Below, piece after piece: positions 37,982-47,103 of a stretch of 64,000 nucleotides of DNA (position 1 is its first letter; every line of letters begins with the position of its first letter). The notes under the pieces were generated by a model. That model saw nothing but the letters and a program-made list of their open reading frames with translations, had not been told where the DNA came from and did no database searches. The translations under genes were made by a program, and so were the position numbers. This DNA is from Terrabacter tumescens (GTDB lineage: Bacteria; Actinomycetota; Actinomycetes; Actinomycetales; Dermatophilaceae), in contig NZ_BMNZ01000005.1 in assembly GCF_014646815.1 (NCBI RefSeq), positions 180,394 through 244,393 on the forward strand, written 5' to 3'.

Positions 37982-38395
37982 TCACCAGCCGGACTGCATG
38001 GCGGAGCGCTCCGGGGCGGGTGCGCGGGTCAGCTGGAGGAAGCCGCCGGCCATCTCGCGTGACCGGATCATTCGCCGGGTGAGACCGTGCGCGGCCTCGA
38101 CGGCCACGCCCTGGTCGACGAACGTCGGCTCGGTGCAGAGGAACTCATGTCCCTTCCACCGGATCGTGCAGCCACCAGCGGCACGCACGTTGCGCACCCA
38201 GTCCGTCCGGCGTCCCCACGGCAGCCCGATGAGGAACGTCGACGGGGTCGCGATGACGGCGACGGGCGTCGCGTAGTCCTTGCCGCTCGACCGGCCGCGA
38301 TGGCGCACCACCGCCCAGATCGGCGGGAAGCGGTGGCCTGCCAGCCGCACGGCGACCTTGTTGAACTGCTTGGCTCCTGCGGGTGGACCTGCCAT
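37982..38395 (-). CDS. Deazaflavin (F420)-dependent nitroreductase family protein
   Basis: A 137-residue split-barrel protein of the Ddn/AOC family. It contains GRSSGKDYATPVAVIATPST and LPWGRRTDWVRNVRAAGGC, the conserved region that contacts the F420 deazaflavin. Family members reduce nitro-compounds or quinones with F420H2. The ATG at 38395 (MAGPPAGAKQFNKV) fits the usual N-terminus. It is followed on the same strand by the MASE1 kinase gene after 148 bases. A copy of a 37-bp repeat lies upstream, between it and the GH31 gene. F420 use supports the actinobacterial assignment. Confidence 0.8.
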   Translation of the reverse strand: MAGPPAGAKQFNKVAVRLAGHRFPPIWAVVRHRGRSSGKDYATPVAVIATPSTFLIGLPWGRRTDWVRNVRAAGGCTIRWKGHEFLCTEPTFVDQGVAVEAAHGLTRRMIRSREMAGGFLQLTRAPAPERSAMQSGW

Positions 38396-38442
38396 CCCTC
38401 CAGTGTCCTCGCCGGCGCGCGCGGATGGGCCGTTTCGGCGCC

Positions 38443-38479
38443 CGAGGACGTATGCCGTGTGGCCTGGTCGCGGACGTCG
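38443..38479. repeat. 37-bp direct repeat, copy 1
   Basis: This 37-base stretch begins CGAGGACGTATGCCGTGTGG and matches 41937-41973 at 35 of 37 positions. It lies ten bases downstream of the GH31 stop codon. The other copy lies three bases beyond the stop of the acyl-CoA dehydrogenase gene at 41976, so both sit just behind minus-strand stop codons. It contains the GTATGCC heptamer that is frequent across the window. Confidence 0.75.
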
Positions 38480-38488
38480 GGCCCGCCG

Positions 38489-41400
38489 TCACCGGTAGCT
38501 GACCACCACCTTCTTCGCGAGTGGGCGCACCGGCGCCTTCACCTTCAGCGTCCGCGTCGCACTGTCGTAGGTCCACGAGCTGGATGAGAGCCGGTGCCCG
38601 TCGACCTGGACCACCGCCGGCGCGTCGGCGCCGAGGAAGGTCGCGGTCCACGTGCGGCTCGGCGGCTGGCCGACGTACGTGCCCTCGGTGCGACCGATGG
38701 TGAGCCGGTGGTTCGGTCCGTTCTCGGCATAGTCGATCACGGTCGTGGCGCTCCTGCCGAGGTCGGCCGACTCGCCGTCGTCCTCGTAGAGCGACGCTCG
38801 CCCCTCGGCTCCCGTCGCGACGGTCACCGTGGCAGTGTCGAGAGGCTTCGCGGCGTCGTTGGCGACGTCGTCGGTGCGTGTCGTCACGATGCCACCGGAC
38901 CGGACGAAGACGGGCATCGTCGACAGGTCGGTCGTGATCTTCGCGGTCGTGCCGCCCTGGTAGGTCTTGCCCGTGAACCAGTCGGTCCACGTGCTGCCGG
39001 TCGGGAACCACACGCTCGTGGTCGCGGTCTCCCCCGGCGAGCTCACCGGTGCGACGAGGACGTCCGGACCGTAGAGGTACTCGCTCCCGGCGAGGGCATA
39101 GGACTCCTGCTCTGCCGGGTACTGCAGGTAGAGCGGCCGCACGATGGGCGTCCCGGTCGCCGTCGCCTCGCGGGCGAGCGTGTAGGTGTAGGGCACGAGC
39201 CGCTCACGCAGGTTGAGGAACTTCGTCGCCGACGCTCCCGCGACTGCCGGATACTGCCAGGGCAGCCGGTCACTGTGGTTGGAGTGCAGTCTCTGGAACG
39301 GCTGGAACGTGCCGAGCTGGACCCAGCGTGCGTACAGCGCTGGGGAGAGCTGCGTCGAGCCCGGCTCGGCACCCGGCAGGCGCTCGCCCCCGGTGTGCCC
39401 ACCGATGTCGTGCGTCACCGAGGCGTTGCCGGTGGCGACCGACTCCCCTGGGGTGTAACCGATCTCGTAGTGCAGCGTCTGCCAGTCCGAGATCGTGTCG
39501 CCGGTGAAGTGCATCGTCGTGCGCTTGTCGGCCCACGGCCCGGTCGGCACCGCTGTCGGGTTACCGTAGCCACCTGCCTGGAGCGAGCCGTAGGCCCGCG
39601 AGAAGGCGAAACCGCGCTCCGTGCTCGGAGCGGTCCTCGTGGCGTACTGCTGGTTGATCCACGCGTCCGGGGTGACGCCGGCGAGGCTGCTCGCCGACGA
39701 GCTGTCGCAGCACCAGTCGAGCCACCAGAAGTCGAGGTCGGCGTCGAGCGGCTGGTGCAGGTCCAGGTAGGACGTCAGCTGCTTCGGGTCACCCCAGTCG
39801 AAGACGTGGCAGTCGCGGGCTCCGCCTCCGCAGTACCCGGGCTTCAGGGCCCCACCGGCGGTCTGCTGTGCCGCGGCGTACCTCGGGTCGTTCCCGCTGA
39901 TGCTCGGGTGGATGTTGAACGAGGTGTGCACACCCTGGCTGTGCAGGGTGTCGATGAAACCGTCGACGTCGGGCAGCTTCGCGGTGTCGACCTCCCACCC
40001 GTTCCAGGGGTTGCCGGCCTTCCAGTCCGTGTCGACGACCATGACGTCGAGCGGCATGCTCTCCTTGCGTGCCCGGTCGAGGATCGCGAGGAACTCGCTC
40101 TGGGTCCGGTCGAAGTACTCGGAGTACCAGACCCCGTAGGTCCAGCGCGGCATGAGCTTCGTGGAACCGGTGAGCGTCGAGAGGTCCTGCAACGCGGCGG
40201 GGTAGCCCTGCCCGTAGGCGAAGACGTACCCGTCCTGGTAGCCCTCGGCGCCGTGCACGGGTCGCTGGGTCACCTTCTGGGTGCCGGGGTCCCAGAGGGC
40301 CGACGCGGTGTCGTCGAGCAGTGACCACCCGTCCTGGTAGAGCAGCCCGGGGGCCGTGCGGGTCTCGCCGTCGACGTTGTCGAGCCCGCGACGATAGCCG
40401 CCGAGCGGTGCGTGCGGGGCAAGGAGAGGCGCCGACGTCGGGGTGACCGCCACGGTGTCGAGGTTGACGTTGCAGCTCGTCGTCGGGCAGCCGAGAGCGA
40501 TGGTGTTGTCACCCGCGACGAGGGACACCTTGGTGCTCACGGTCCGCCAGTTGCGCCAGCTGCTCGTCGCCGGCAGCTCGACCGTCGTCGACTCGCCTCC
40601 GTCGGCGGTCACCGACATCGAGCGAGTCTGCAGGGGTGCGCTGCCGGCGAGGTAGTTCGCGTAGCGCAGCTGGAGCGAGTAGGTACCGGCAGCCGGCACT
40701 CCCTTCACCGTCAGGGTGTCCGACGACCCGACGCGCTCGAGCCCGGCGACGAACCCGTCACCCGAGTAGCCGTCGTGGTCCGTCGCCGTGCGAGCTCCTC
40801 CGGCCAAGATCCCCGAGTCGGCCTCGCAGAGCGCGCCGAAGGAGCAGTCGACCGGAGCCGGGGGCGGTGCTGCGGCCGGGTAGGCGGCTCCTCTCGGCAG
40901 CACCGCGACGTTGTCGACGTTGACGTTGCCCGAGTCCGATGACTCGCGGCTGATGCTCAGCGTGTGACGTCCTGCCGTCAGGTGCACGGGGACGCGGGCG
41001 ACCGCCCACGTGTCCCAGGACGCGGTCGCCGGGAGCGAGATGCTCTGCCCGACGGCGTCGTCGACGGTGGCCGTCAGAGAGCGCGTCACGAGCTGGCCGT
41101 CACCGCCACGGTTGTTGGCGTAGCGGAGCGCGACGTCGTAGTCCCCTTCGGCCGCAGCGACGACGGTGAGGTCGAGGGCATCGCCCGTGCCGGAGAATCC
41201 GGCAGCGAACCCTGTGCCGGAGTAGCCGGTGTGGTCGGTGGCGAGACCAGGGCCGTCGAGACGCTGGTCCTCGGCCTCGCACCGCACCCCCGTCCGGCAC
41301 AGCACCTCCGCGGGCCAGGGCGACGCAGTGACCGCCTGCCGCCCCGCTTCGAGGGCGATGTCGAGGTTCGCGTCGTTGAAGGGCCCGGAGTCGAGCCGGT

Positions 41401-41767
41401 AGCGCAACGTCACCTTCGACGTGGCGATCGTCAGCCAGCCGTCGGCCCGGGTCGTCGTGTAGGCCGTGGGGGCAAAGGCCTCGCGGCCGACCACGTTGAA
41501 GGTGCCGGCGTCCTCGAAGCGGCCGTCACCGGCGTACTCCGTACGGATCAGGGTGGGCGAGAGGACCTCGAAGCGGGCCTTGCCGGCCGTGACCGTCGCC
41601 GTCCTGCCGTCCCGCACGACCGTCGCCGAGTCGCCGCTCGACGGTGCGCCCACAGCTGCTCCCGCGCCGCCGGTCACGCTGGTCGCGACCACGGCCAGGG
41701 CGCTCAGGGCAACCCCCAGACCGGTCGCCCGCACTGCGGCTCCGGGCCTGCGTCTCGCTGCGAACAT
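38489..41767 (-). CDS. Secreted GH31 glycoside hydrolase with two CBM35-like modules
   Basis: A 1092-residue secreted alpha-glycosidase. ATG 41767 follows AGGAGG, and residues 1-40 form a signal peptide (RATGLGVALSALAVVATSV, then Ala-rich). The N-terminal beta-sandwich of GH31 (from about 45) is interrupted by two CBM35/CBM6-like modules, each opening with a Cys pair and CEA (CRTGVRCEAEDQRL and CSFGALCEADSG) and containing DHTGYSG or DHDGYSG. The GH31 barrel then follows (WTYGVWYSEYFDR; MPLDVMVVDTDWKAGNPWNG). The nucleophile Asp is in DLDFWWLDW (about residue 680), and the acid/base Asp is in FTGDTISDWQTL (about residue 755). GH31 enzymes cleave alpha-glucosides, alpha-xylosides or alpha-galactosides; the substrate is open. 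It stands alone, flanked by 37-bp repeats. Confidence 0.9.
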   Translation of the reverse strand: MFAARRRPGAAVRATGLGVALSALAVVATSVTGGAGAAVGAPSSGDSATVVRDGRTATVTAGKARFEVLSPTLIRTEYAGDGRFEDAGTFNVVGREAFAPTAYTTTRADGWLTIATSKVTLRYRLDSGPFNDANLDIALEAGRQAVTASPWPAEVLCRTGVRCEAEDQRLDGPGLATDHTGYSGTGFAAGFSGTGDALDLTVVAAAEGDYDVALRYANNRGGDGQLVTRSLTATVDDAVGQSISLPATASWDTWAVARVPVHLTAGRHTLSISRESSDSGNVNVDNVAVLPRGAAYPAAAPPPAPVDCSFGALCEADSGILAGGARTATDHDGYSGDGFVAGLERVGSSDTLTVKGVPAAGTYSLQLRYANYLAGSAPLQTRSMSVTADGGESTTVELPATSSWRNWRTVSTKVSLVAGDNTIALGCPTTSCNVNLDTVAVTPTSAPLLAPHAPLGGYRRGLDNVDGETRTAPGLLYQDGWSLLDDTASALWDPGTQKVTQRPVHGAEGYQDGYVFAYGQGYPAALQDLSTLTGSTKLMPRWTYGVWYSEYFDRTQSEFLAILDRARKESMPLDVMVVDTDWKAGNPWNGWEVDTAKLPDVDGFIDTLHSQGVHTSFNIHPSISGNDPRYAAAQQTAGGALKPGYCGGGARDCHVFDWGDPKQLTSYLDLHQPLDADLDFWWLDWCCDSSSASSLAGVTPDAWINQQYATRTAPSTERGFAFSRAYGSLQAGGYGNPTAVPTGPWADKRTTMHFTGDTISDWQTLHYEIGYTPGESVATGNASVTHDIGGHTGGERLPGAEPGSTQLSPALYARWVQLGTFQPFQRLHSNHSDRLPWQYPAVAGASATKFLNLRERLVPYTYTLAREATATGTPIVRPLYLQYPAEQESYALAGSEYLYGPDVLVAPVSSPGETATTSVWFPTGSTWTDWFTGKTYQGGTTAKITTDLSTMPVFVRSGGIVTTRTDDVANDAAKPLDTATVTVATGAEGRASLYEDDGESADLGRSATTVIDYAENGPNHRLTIGRTEGTYVGQPPSRTWTATFLGADAPAVVQVDGHRLSSSSWTYDSATRTLKVKAPVRPLAKKVVVSYR

Positions 41768-41936
41768 CGTCGTCCTCCTGCTCCACGACGCGCCCCAGCG
41801 CGCGCCGCCCGATCGCCATCGGAGCACGCCACAGCGTCCTCGGCCACGCCGGAACCGTTTGTGTCCGGTTGGCCTGTCCGGTGGTCAGGGCGGGAGAGCG
41901 CCGACACGCCGGCCCGGCCCGAACCGGCCGGCGTCG

Positions 41937-41973
41937 CGAGGACGTATGCCGTGTGGCCGGGTCGAGGACGTCG
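41937..41973. repeat. 37-bp direct repeat, copy 2
   Basis: Second copy of the repeat at 38443-38479, differing at two positions. It lies three bases beyond the stop codon of the downstream-read acyl-CoA dehydrogenase gene and in the 208-base region upstream of the GH31 gene. A shorter relative (CGTATGCCGTGTGCCGCGGTC) follows the stop codon of the GT1 gene at 16137-16157. Confidence 0.75.
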
Positions 41974-41975
41974 CG

Positions 41976-43145
41976 TCAGCCGAGGTGCCCGCGCACCGAC
42001 ACGTGTCCCTTGAGCAGGTTGCGGGCGATGGTGCGGCGCTGGATCTCGTCGGTGCCCTCGTAGATGCGCAGCAGCCGCAGCTCGCGGTACCACCGCTCGA
42101 CGGGCAGCTCTCTGGTGTAGCCCATTCCGCCGTGCATCTGCAGCACGCGGTCGACGATCTCGTTGGCCTTGACGCCGCCGTAGAGCTTGGCCATCGACTG
42201 GGACTGGCGCGAGTCGAGGCCACGGTCGACCTGCCAGGCGGCGGTGAGGACGAGCCAGCGCAGCGCCTCGATCTCGACGGCCGAGTCGGCGACCATCCAC
42301 TGGATCGCCTGGCGCTCGGCGATGGGCTGGCCGAAGGTGACGCGGTTGCGGGCCCACTCCATGCCCATCTCGACGAGGCGCTCGCACGAGCCGAGCGCGC
42401 GGGCCGGCAGCATGTAGCGGCCCTTGCCGATCCACCGCATGGCGAGCTCGAAGCCCTTGCCCTCCTCGCCGAGGATCGCCGAGTGCGGCACGCGGACGTC
42501 GTCGAACACCAGCGCTGCCGGCCCCCACTCGCCCATCGTGTCGATGGGCGTGCTCGTCCAGCCGCGGTCGCGGTCGACGAGGAAGCACGTGACGCCGCCG
42601 TCGGCGCCCTTCTCCTTGTCGGTCACCGCGAAGACCATGACGAAGTCCGCCTCGTGGCCGCCGGTGATGAAGGTCTTCTCGCCGTTGATGACCCACTCGT
42701 CACCCTCGCGGCGGGCGCTCGTGCGGATGGCTCGCGCGTCGGAGCCGGCGCCGGGCTCGGTGATGGCGAAGCACGACTTGCGCGTGCCCTCGATCGTCGG
42801 CCGGAGGTAGGTCTCCTGCTGCTCCTCGGTCGCCGAGAAGAGGATGTTGTCGGCCTCGCCGGCGAAGCGGAACGGCACGAATGACCGGCCCAGCTCGATC
42901 TCGATGAGCGCCGCGACGACGGCGCCCTGCCCCATGCCGCCGTGGCTCTCCGGCGTCTGGATGCCGAAGAAGCCGGACGAGCGCGCCTTGTCCTGAAGGC
43001 TTTTCAGCTCCTCGGCCGTCAGGCCACGCTCGCCCCGCCGCTCACGCTCGAGCACCTGCGGCTCGAGCGGCACGATCTCCTTGCGCACGAAGGTGCGCAC
43101 CCAGTCACGGATCTCGCGCTCCTCGGCGCTGAGGTCGAAGTCCAT
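41976..43145 (-). CDS. Acyl-CoA dehydrogenase (last gene of catabolic operon)
   Basis: A 389-residue flavoprotein that forms an alpha,beta double bond in acyl-CoA. It has the usual three parts: N-terminal helices, the FAD/substrate region with CFAITEPGAGSD and WVINGEKTFITGG, and a C-terminal helical domain with NRVTFGQPIAERQ, QMHGGMGYTRELP and RIYEGTDEIQRRTIARNLLK. The EGTDEIQ motif near the C-terminus places it in the common short/medium-chain group. ATG 43145 follows AAGGGA. It is separated from the upstream acyl-CoA dehydrogenase gene by a strong hairpin at 43200-43246, which may lower its expression relative to that gene. Confidence 0.92.
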   Translation of the reverse strand: MDFDLSAEEREIRDWVRTFVRKEIVPLEPQVLERERRGERGLTAEELKSLQDKARSSGFFGIQTPESHGGMGQGAVVAALIEIELGRSFVPFRFAGEADNILFSATEEQQETYLRPTIEGTRKSCFAITEPGAGSDARAIRTSARREGDEWVINGEKTFITGGHEADFVMVFAVTDKEKGADGGVTCFLVDRDRGWTSTPIDTMGEWGPAALVFDDVRVPHSAILGEEGKGFELAMRWIGKGRYMLPARALGSCERLVEMGMEWARNRVTFGQPIAERQAIQWMVADSAVEIEALRWLVLTAAWQVDRGLDSRQSQSMAKLYGGVKANEIVDRVLQMHGGMGYTRELPVERWYRELRLLRIYEGTDEIQRRTIARNLLKGHVSVRGHLG

Positions 43146-43199
43146 CGTCGGTCCCTTCGTCGTGCGGTCGGCTGGAGTGGTCGTGCGGTCGGTGGACGA

Positions 43200-43246
43200 G
43201 CGGAGGTATGCCGTCCCGCGGAGGTCAGCGGGCGGCATACCTCCGC
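43200..43246. terminator. Long hairpin overlapping a stop codon, possible attenuator/terminator
   Basis: GCGGAGGTATGCCG (43200-43213) pairs perfectly with CGGCATACCTCCGC (43233-43246); inside, CCCGC (43215-43219) pairs with GCGGG (43228-43232), leaving one bulged T and an eight-base loop. The stop codon of the acyl-CoA dehydrogenase gene (43225-43227) lies in that loop. The stem therefore uses the last codons of the gene. There is no T-run. It could partly terminate or process the operon mRNA between two dehydrogenase genes. Confidence 0.65.
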
Positions 43247-44445
43247 AGCTCGGCCTTGGCGAGAGCGTTCTTGTGCACCTCGTCGGGACCGTCGGCGAAG
43301 CGGAGGGTGCGGATGCCGGCGAAGGCGGCGGCGAGCTCGGTGTCCTGGCTGAGCCCGGCGGCGCCGTGGGTCTGGATGGCCTTGTCGAGGATCCACTCGA
43401 CGGTCTTGGGCGTCGCGATCTTGATGGCCTGGATCTCGGTGTGGGCGCCCTTGTTGCCGACGGTGTCCATGAGCCAGGCGGTCTTGAGCACGAGCAGGCG
43501 CAGCTGCTCGATGCGCACGCGGGACTCGGCGATCCAGTCGCGCACGACACCCTGCTCGGCGATCGGGCGGCCGAAGGCGACCCGCTCGGACGCGCGCCGG
43601 CACATGGCCTCGATGGCGACCTCGGCGAGGCCGATCGAGCGCATGCAGTGGTGGATCCGGCCGGGGCCGAGGCGGGCCTGGGCGATGGCGAAGCCGGTGC
43701 CCTCCTCGCCGATGAGGTTGCTCACCGGCACGCGGACGTCGGTGAAGCGCAGCTCGGCGTGGCCGCCGTGGTCGTGGTCGTCGTAGCCGAAGACCTCCAT
43801 GCCGCGAACGACCTCGACGCCCGGGGCATCGCGCGGGACGAGGACCATCGACTGCTGACGGTGCCGCTCGGCCGACGGGTCGGTCTTGCCCATGACGATG
43901 AAGATCTCGCACTCGGGGTTCATCGCCCCGGTGATCCACCACTTGCGGCCGTTGATGACGTAGTCGTCGCCGTCCCTGCGGATCGACAGCTCGATGTTGG
44001 TCGCGTCGCTGCTGGCGACGTCGGGCTCGGTCATGGCGAACGCCGAGCGGATCTCACCGCGCAGCAAGGGTTTCAGCCATCGCTCCTGCTGCTCGGCGTT
44101 GCCGAACTGCGCGAGCACCTCCATGTTGCCGGTGTCGGGAGCGGCGCAGTTGAGGACGGCCGGGGCGAGGCGGATGGAGCGGCCGGTGATCTCGGCGAGC
44201 GGGGCGTACTGCAGGTTGGTCAGGCCCGCGCCGTGCTCGCCGGGGAGGAAGACGTTCCACAGCCCGAGGTCGCGAGCCTCCTGCCGCAGCTCCTGCAGCA
44301 CGGGCGCGGTGCTCCACGCCCACCGGTCGGGCAGCGCCGAGACCTGCTCGTCGAAGACGGGCAGCGACGGCACGATGCGCTCGTCCATGAAGGTGAGCAG
44401 CGACCGGCGCAGCTCCTCGGTGCGAGTGTCGAATCCGAAGTCCAT
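43225..44445 (-). CDS. Acyl-CoA dehydrogenase, ACAD10/11-like group
   Basis: A 406-residue flavoprotein. Motifs are [20 protein letters not shown] (the T-E-P-D-V-A-S-S variant typical of ACAD10/11-like enzymes), [25 protein letters not shown] and [13 protein letters not shown]. This group often acts next to a phosphotransferase on 4-hydroxyacyl-CoA intermediates, eliminating phosphate to give an enoyl-CoA. The stop of the adjacent phosphotransferase gene lies one base before its ATG at 44445, so the two are coupled. Its own last codons form the stem of a long hairpin. The role in hydroxy-acid or levulinate-type catabolism is inferred from this pairing. Confidence 0.9.
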   Translation of the reverse strand: MDFGFDTRTEELRRSLLTFMDERIVPSLPVFDEQVSALPDRWAWSTAPVLQELRQEARDLGLWNVFLPGEHGAGLTNLQYAPLAEITGRSIRLAPAVLNCAAPDTGNMEVLAQFGNAEQQERWLKPLLRGEIRSAFAMTEPDVASSDATNIELSIRRDGDDYVINGRKWWITGAMNPECEIFIVMGKTDPSAERHRQQSMVLVPRDAPGVEVVRGMEVFGYDDHDHGGHAELRFTDVRVPVSNLIGEEGTGFAIAQARLGPGRIHHCMRSIGLAEVAIEAMCRRASERVAFGRPIAEQGVVRDWIAESRVRIEQLRLLVLKTAWLMDTVGNKGAHTEIQAIKIATPKTVEWILDKAIQTHGAAGLSQDTELAAAFAGIRTLRFADGPDEVHKNALAKAELRRYAAR

Positions 44446-44446
44446 G

Positions 44447-45481
44447 TCAGCTCTCCTTGAGGGCGGCGAGGCCGGCCGTGACGAGGGGGACGGTGGCCTC
44501 GCCGATCGTGGCGAAGCCGCCGCCGACGGTCTGGCCCTGCGTGTAGCGGTAGTGGATGCCCTCGAGGATCACGGCGAGCTTGAAGTAGGCGAGCCCGAGG
44601 TGGAACGAGAGGTGCCCGAGGTCGCGGCCGCTCGCTGCGGCATACCGCTGGCGCAGCTCGGGTCCGCTGATGAAGCCCGGCGCCCGCGAGACGTCGGAGA
44701 CCGCGACGGAGTCCATGAGGAGCGGCAGCCGCTGGTAGGCCTCGAGCAGCGCGACGTCGGTCAGCGGGTCGCCGATCGTCGCCATCTCCCAGTCGAGCAC
44801 CGCCGACACCTCGTCGTCGGTCGTGACGAGGAGGTTGTCGAGACGGAAGTCGCCGTGGACGATGGTCGGATCGCCTTGCGCCGGAACGGAACCCGCGAGC
44901 TGCTCGTGCAGCTCGTCGATGCCGGGCAGGTCGCGGCTGCGGGAGGCGTCGAGCTGCTGCTTCCAGCGCCGGACCTGCCGCTCGAGGAAGCCCTCGGGAC
45001 GCCCGAAGTCGGCGAGACCGACCTCGGCGGGGTCGACGGCGTGCAGGGCGACGAGCGTGTCGACCATGCGCTCGCTGATGGCGCGCACCCGCTCCCCGCC
45101 GAGCGGCTGGAGCTGCGCCTCGAAGCGGTACGGCGTGCCCGCGACGCGCTCCATGACGTAGAACGGGGCGCCGATGACGTCGGGGTCCTCGCACACGGCA
45201 TACGTGATCGGGACGGGGACGGCGGTGTCGCGCAGCGCGGCGATGACGCGGTGCTCGCGCACCATATCGTGCGCGGTGGCGAGCACGTGGCCCAGGGGCG
45301 GGCGACGCACGATGACGGTGCTCGTGCCGTCGCCCACCTCGTAGGTGAGGTTGGACTTGCCGCCCGCCACGACCCGCCCGGTCAGCGGCCCGTCGAGCAG
45401 GCCGGGGGCCTCACGGTCGAGGAAGCCCCGGAGCGCGTCGAGCGGCAGTCCCGGCGGGTCGGTGCGGTCGGCGTCCGTCAC
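44447..45481 (-). CDS. Aminoglycoside-phosphotransferase-fold kinase, LvaA/ACAD10-type
   Basis: A 344-residue kinase-fold protein starting at GTG 45481, one base after the stop of the preceding gene. Motifs are [11 protein letters not shown] and [13 protein letters not shown] in the N-lobe, the catalytic [10 protein letters not shown], and [19 protein letters not shown] with the metal Asp. Proteins of this subfamily phosphorylate the hydroxyl of 4-hydroxyacyl-CoA (LvaA in Pseudomonas; the kinase domain of ACAD10/11 in animals) rather than antibiotics. The gene lies directly before the ACAD10/11-like dehydrogenase, which supports that role. The usual small partner LvaB is not seen. Confidence 0.88.
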   Translation of the reverse strand: MTDADRTDPPGLPLDALRGFLDREAPGLLDGPLTGRVVAGGKSNLTYEVGDGTSTVIVRRPPLGHVLATAHDMVREHRVIAALRDTAVPVPITYAVCEDPDVIGAPFYVMERVAGTPYRFEAQLQPLGGERVRAISERMVDTLVALHAVDPAEVGLADFGRPEGFLERQVRRWKQQLDASRSRDLPGIDELHEQLAGSVPAQGDPTIVHGDFRLDNLLVTTDDEVSAVLDWEMATIGDPLTDVALLEAYQRLPLLMDSVAVSDVSRAPGFISGPELRQRYAAASGRDLGHLSFHLGLAYFKLAVILEGIHYRYTQGQTVGGGFATIGEATVPLVTAGLAALKES

Positions 45482-45482
45482 G

Positions 45483-46265
45483 TCAGTCCTTCGGTCCGCC
45501 GGCGACGTAGATGACCTGGCCCGAGACGAACCCGGCCTCCTCACGCACGAGGAAGGAAGCAGTCGCAGCGATGTCCTCGGGCTGCCCGACGCGCGCGACG
45601 GGGATCTCCTTGGCGGCGCCCTCGAGGAACTGCTCGAAGGTGATGCCCATGCGCTCGGCGGTCTGGCGCGTCATGTCGGTGGCGATGAAGCCCGGGGCGA
45701 TGGCGTTGGCCGTGACGCCGAACTTGCCGAGCTCGATGGCGAGCGTCTTGGTGAAGCCCTGCAGGCCGGCCTTGGCGGCGGAGTAGTTGGCCTGGCCGCG
45801 GTTGCCGAGCGCCGAGGTGGAGCTGAGGTTGACGATGCGGCCGAACTTCGCGTCGATCATGTGCTTCTGCGTCACGCGGGTCATGAGGAACGAGCCGCGG
45901 AGGTGGACGTTCATGACGGCGTCCCAGTCGTCTGCGGTCATCTTGAAGAGCATGTTGTCGCGGATGATGCCGGCGTTGTTGACGAGCACGGTCGGGGCGC
46001 CGAGCTCGGTGGCGACGCGCTCGACCGCGGCTGCGACGGCGGCCTCGTCGGACACGTCGACACCCACGGCGAGACCCTTGCCGCCCGCAGACTCGATCTC
46101 GGAGACGACTGCGGCGCAAGCCGACTCGTCGAGGTCGAGGACTGCCACGGCATACCCGTCGGAGGCAAGTCGCTTGGCGACGGCGGCGCCGATGCCGCGT
46201 GCGGCGCCCGTGACGATGGCGGTGCGCTGGGTGGTCGTGGCGGCGGTGGTCGGCTGGTCGGTCAT
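45483..46265 (-). CDS. SDR-family 3-oxoacyl reductase (FabG-like)
   Basis: A 260-residue short-chain dehydrogenase. It has the NAD(P) motif VTGAARGIGAAVA, NNAGIIRDNM, the catalytic Ser in NLSSTSALG and YSAAKAG (Tyr-x-x-x-Lys), and an intact C-terminus (GFVSGQVIYVAGGP), which matches beta-ketoacyl reductases. It starts at ATG 46265, overlapping the end of the upstream SDR gene by four bases (ATGA). In this operon it more likely interconverts hydroxyacyl- and ketoacyl-CoA during catabolism than serves fatty acid synthesis. The stop lies one base before the kinase gene start. Confidence 0.9.
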   Translation of the reverse strand: MTDQPTTAATTTQRTAIVTGAARGIGAAVAKRLASDGYAVAVLDLDESACAAVVSEIESAGGKGLAVGVDVSDEAAVAAAVERVATELGAPTVLVNNAGIIRDNMLFKMTADDWDAVMNVHLRGSFLMTRVTQKHMIDAKFGRIVNLSSTSALGNRGQANYSAAKAGLQGFTKTLAIELGKFGVTANAIAPGFIATDMTRQTAERMGITFEQFLEGAAKEIPVARVGQPEDIAATASFLVREEAGFVSGQVIYVAGGPKD

Positions 46266-47083
46266 GCGTTCTCCTGGGTCGGGGTGGAGGTCGGGGTGGA
46301 GGTCGGGGTGGTGGAGGTCTGGGCCTGGTGGTCGAGCTTCTGCTGGAGCCGGTTCATGCCGGCGAGCCAGGCGTCGGGGTGGGCGGCTCGCTGCTCGTAG
46401 TAGCCGCTCACCTCGGGGTGCGGGAGCACGTAGAAGGCGTCGGTCGCGAGCGCCTGCCACGCGGCGTCCGCGACCTCGTCGGCCGTGAGCGTCGCGTCCA
46501 GGGTGAGGAGGTCCTTGAGCGGGCCGGAGCCGTCGAGCATCCGGGTCTGCACGCCCTGGGGGCAGATCGCCTGGACAACGATGCCGCGGTGCCGGTAGGT
46601 CGCGCTCAACCACTCGGCGAACGAGACCGCCGCGTGCTTGCTCACGGAGTAGGGCGCATCACCGAGCATCGTGAGCAACCCTGCGGCAGAAGCGGTCACG
46701 ACGAGACGACCACCACCGGCGTCGAGCCAGCGCGGCACGAGGTGTCGGGCGGCGCGCACGTGGGCGAGCACGTTGGTCTCGAGCGTGCGGGCCCACTCGT
46801 CGTCGGAGGCGTCGAGCCCCTTGAGGGTGCCGATGCCCGCGTTGGCGAAGAAGACGTCGACGTGACCAAGGTGGTCGTATGCCGTGTCGACGAGGTGGCG
46901 CACGCCGGCGTCGGTCGACGTGTCGCCGGGGACGGCGAGCGCCCCCGTCTCGTCGGCCACGGACTGCAGCTCCGCGGCGTCGAGGTCGGCGACGACGACC
47001 TGCCAGCCCTCGCGCGTGAGTCGGGTCGCGATGGCGCGACCGATCCCCCGGGCGGCTCCGGTGACGACGGCGGTGTCGGGCAT
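46262..47083 (-). CDS. SDR-family oxidoreductase, first gene of catabolic operon
   Basis: A 273-residue short-chain dehydrogenase with VVTGAARGIGRAIA, FFANAGIG, TASAAGLL and YSVSKHA as the cofactor and catalytic motifs, and a C-terminal extension not needed for the fold. The extension ends in a Ser-Thr-Pro repeat (TSTTPTSTPTSTPT) encoded by a GGTGGAGGTCGG tandem repeat at about 46278-46312, which may vary in length. ATG 47083 follows GAGGAG. A dyad operator and a -35-like TTGACG lie upstream, so this gene probably leads the five-gene unit down to 41976. The substrate is likely a hydroxy- or keto-acyl intermediate. Confidence 0.85.
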   Translation of the reverse strand: MPDTAVVTGAARGIGRAIATRLTREGWQVVVADLDAAELQSVADETGALAVPGDTSTDAGVRHLVDTAYDHLGHVDVFFANAGIGTLKGLDASDDEWARTLETNVLAHVRAARHLVPRWLDAGGGRLVVTASAAGLLTMLGDAPYSVSKHAAVSFAEWLSATYRHRGIVVQAICPQGVQTRMLDGSGPLKDLLTLDATLTADEVADAAWQALATDAFYVLPHPEVSGYYEQRAAHPDAWLAGMNRLQQKLDHQAQTSTTPTSTPTSTPTQENA

Positions 47084-47103
47084 GCTGCTCCTCGCAAGGG
47101 GAC

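Noticed and set aside
43160-43194. Short direct repeat GTCGTGCGGTCGG (two copies) as an operator
   Set aside because: Two imperfectly spaced copies in a GC-rich leader without dyad or promoter are weak evidence; likely low-complexity sequence.
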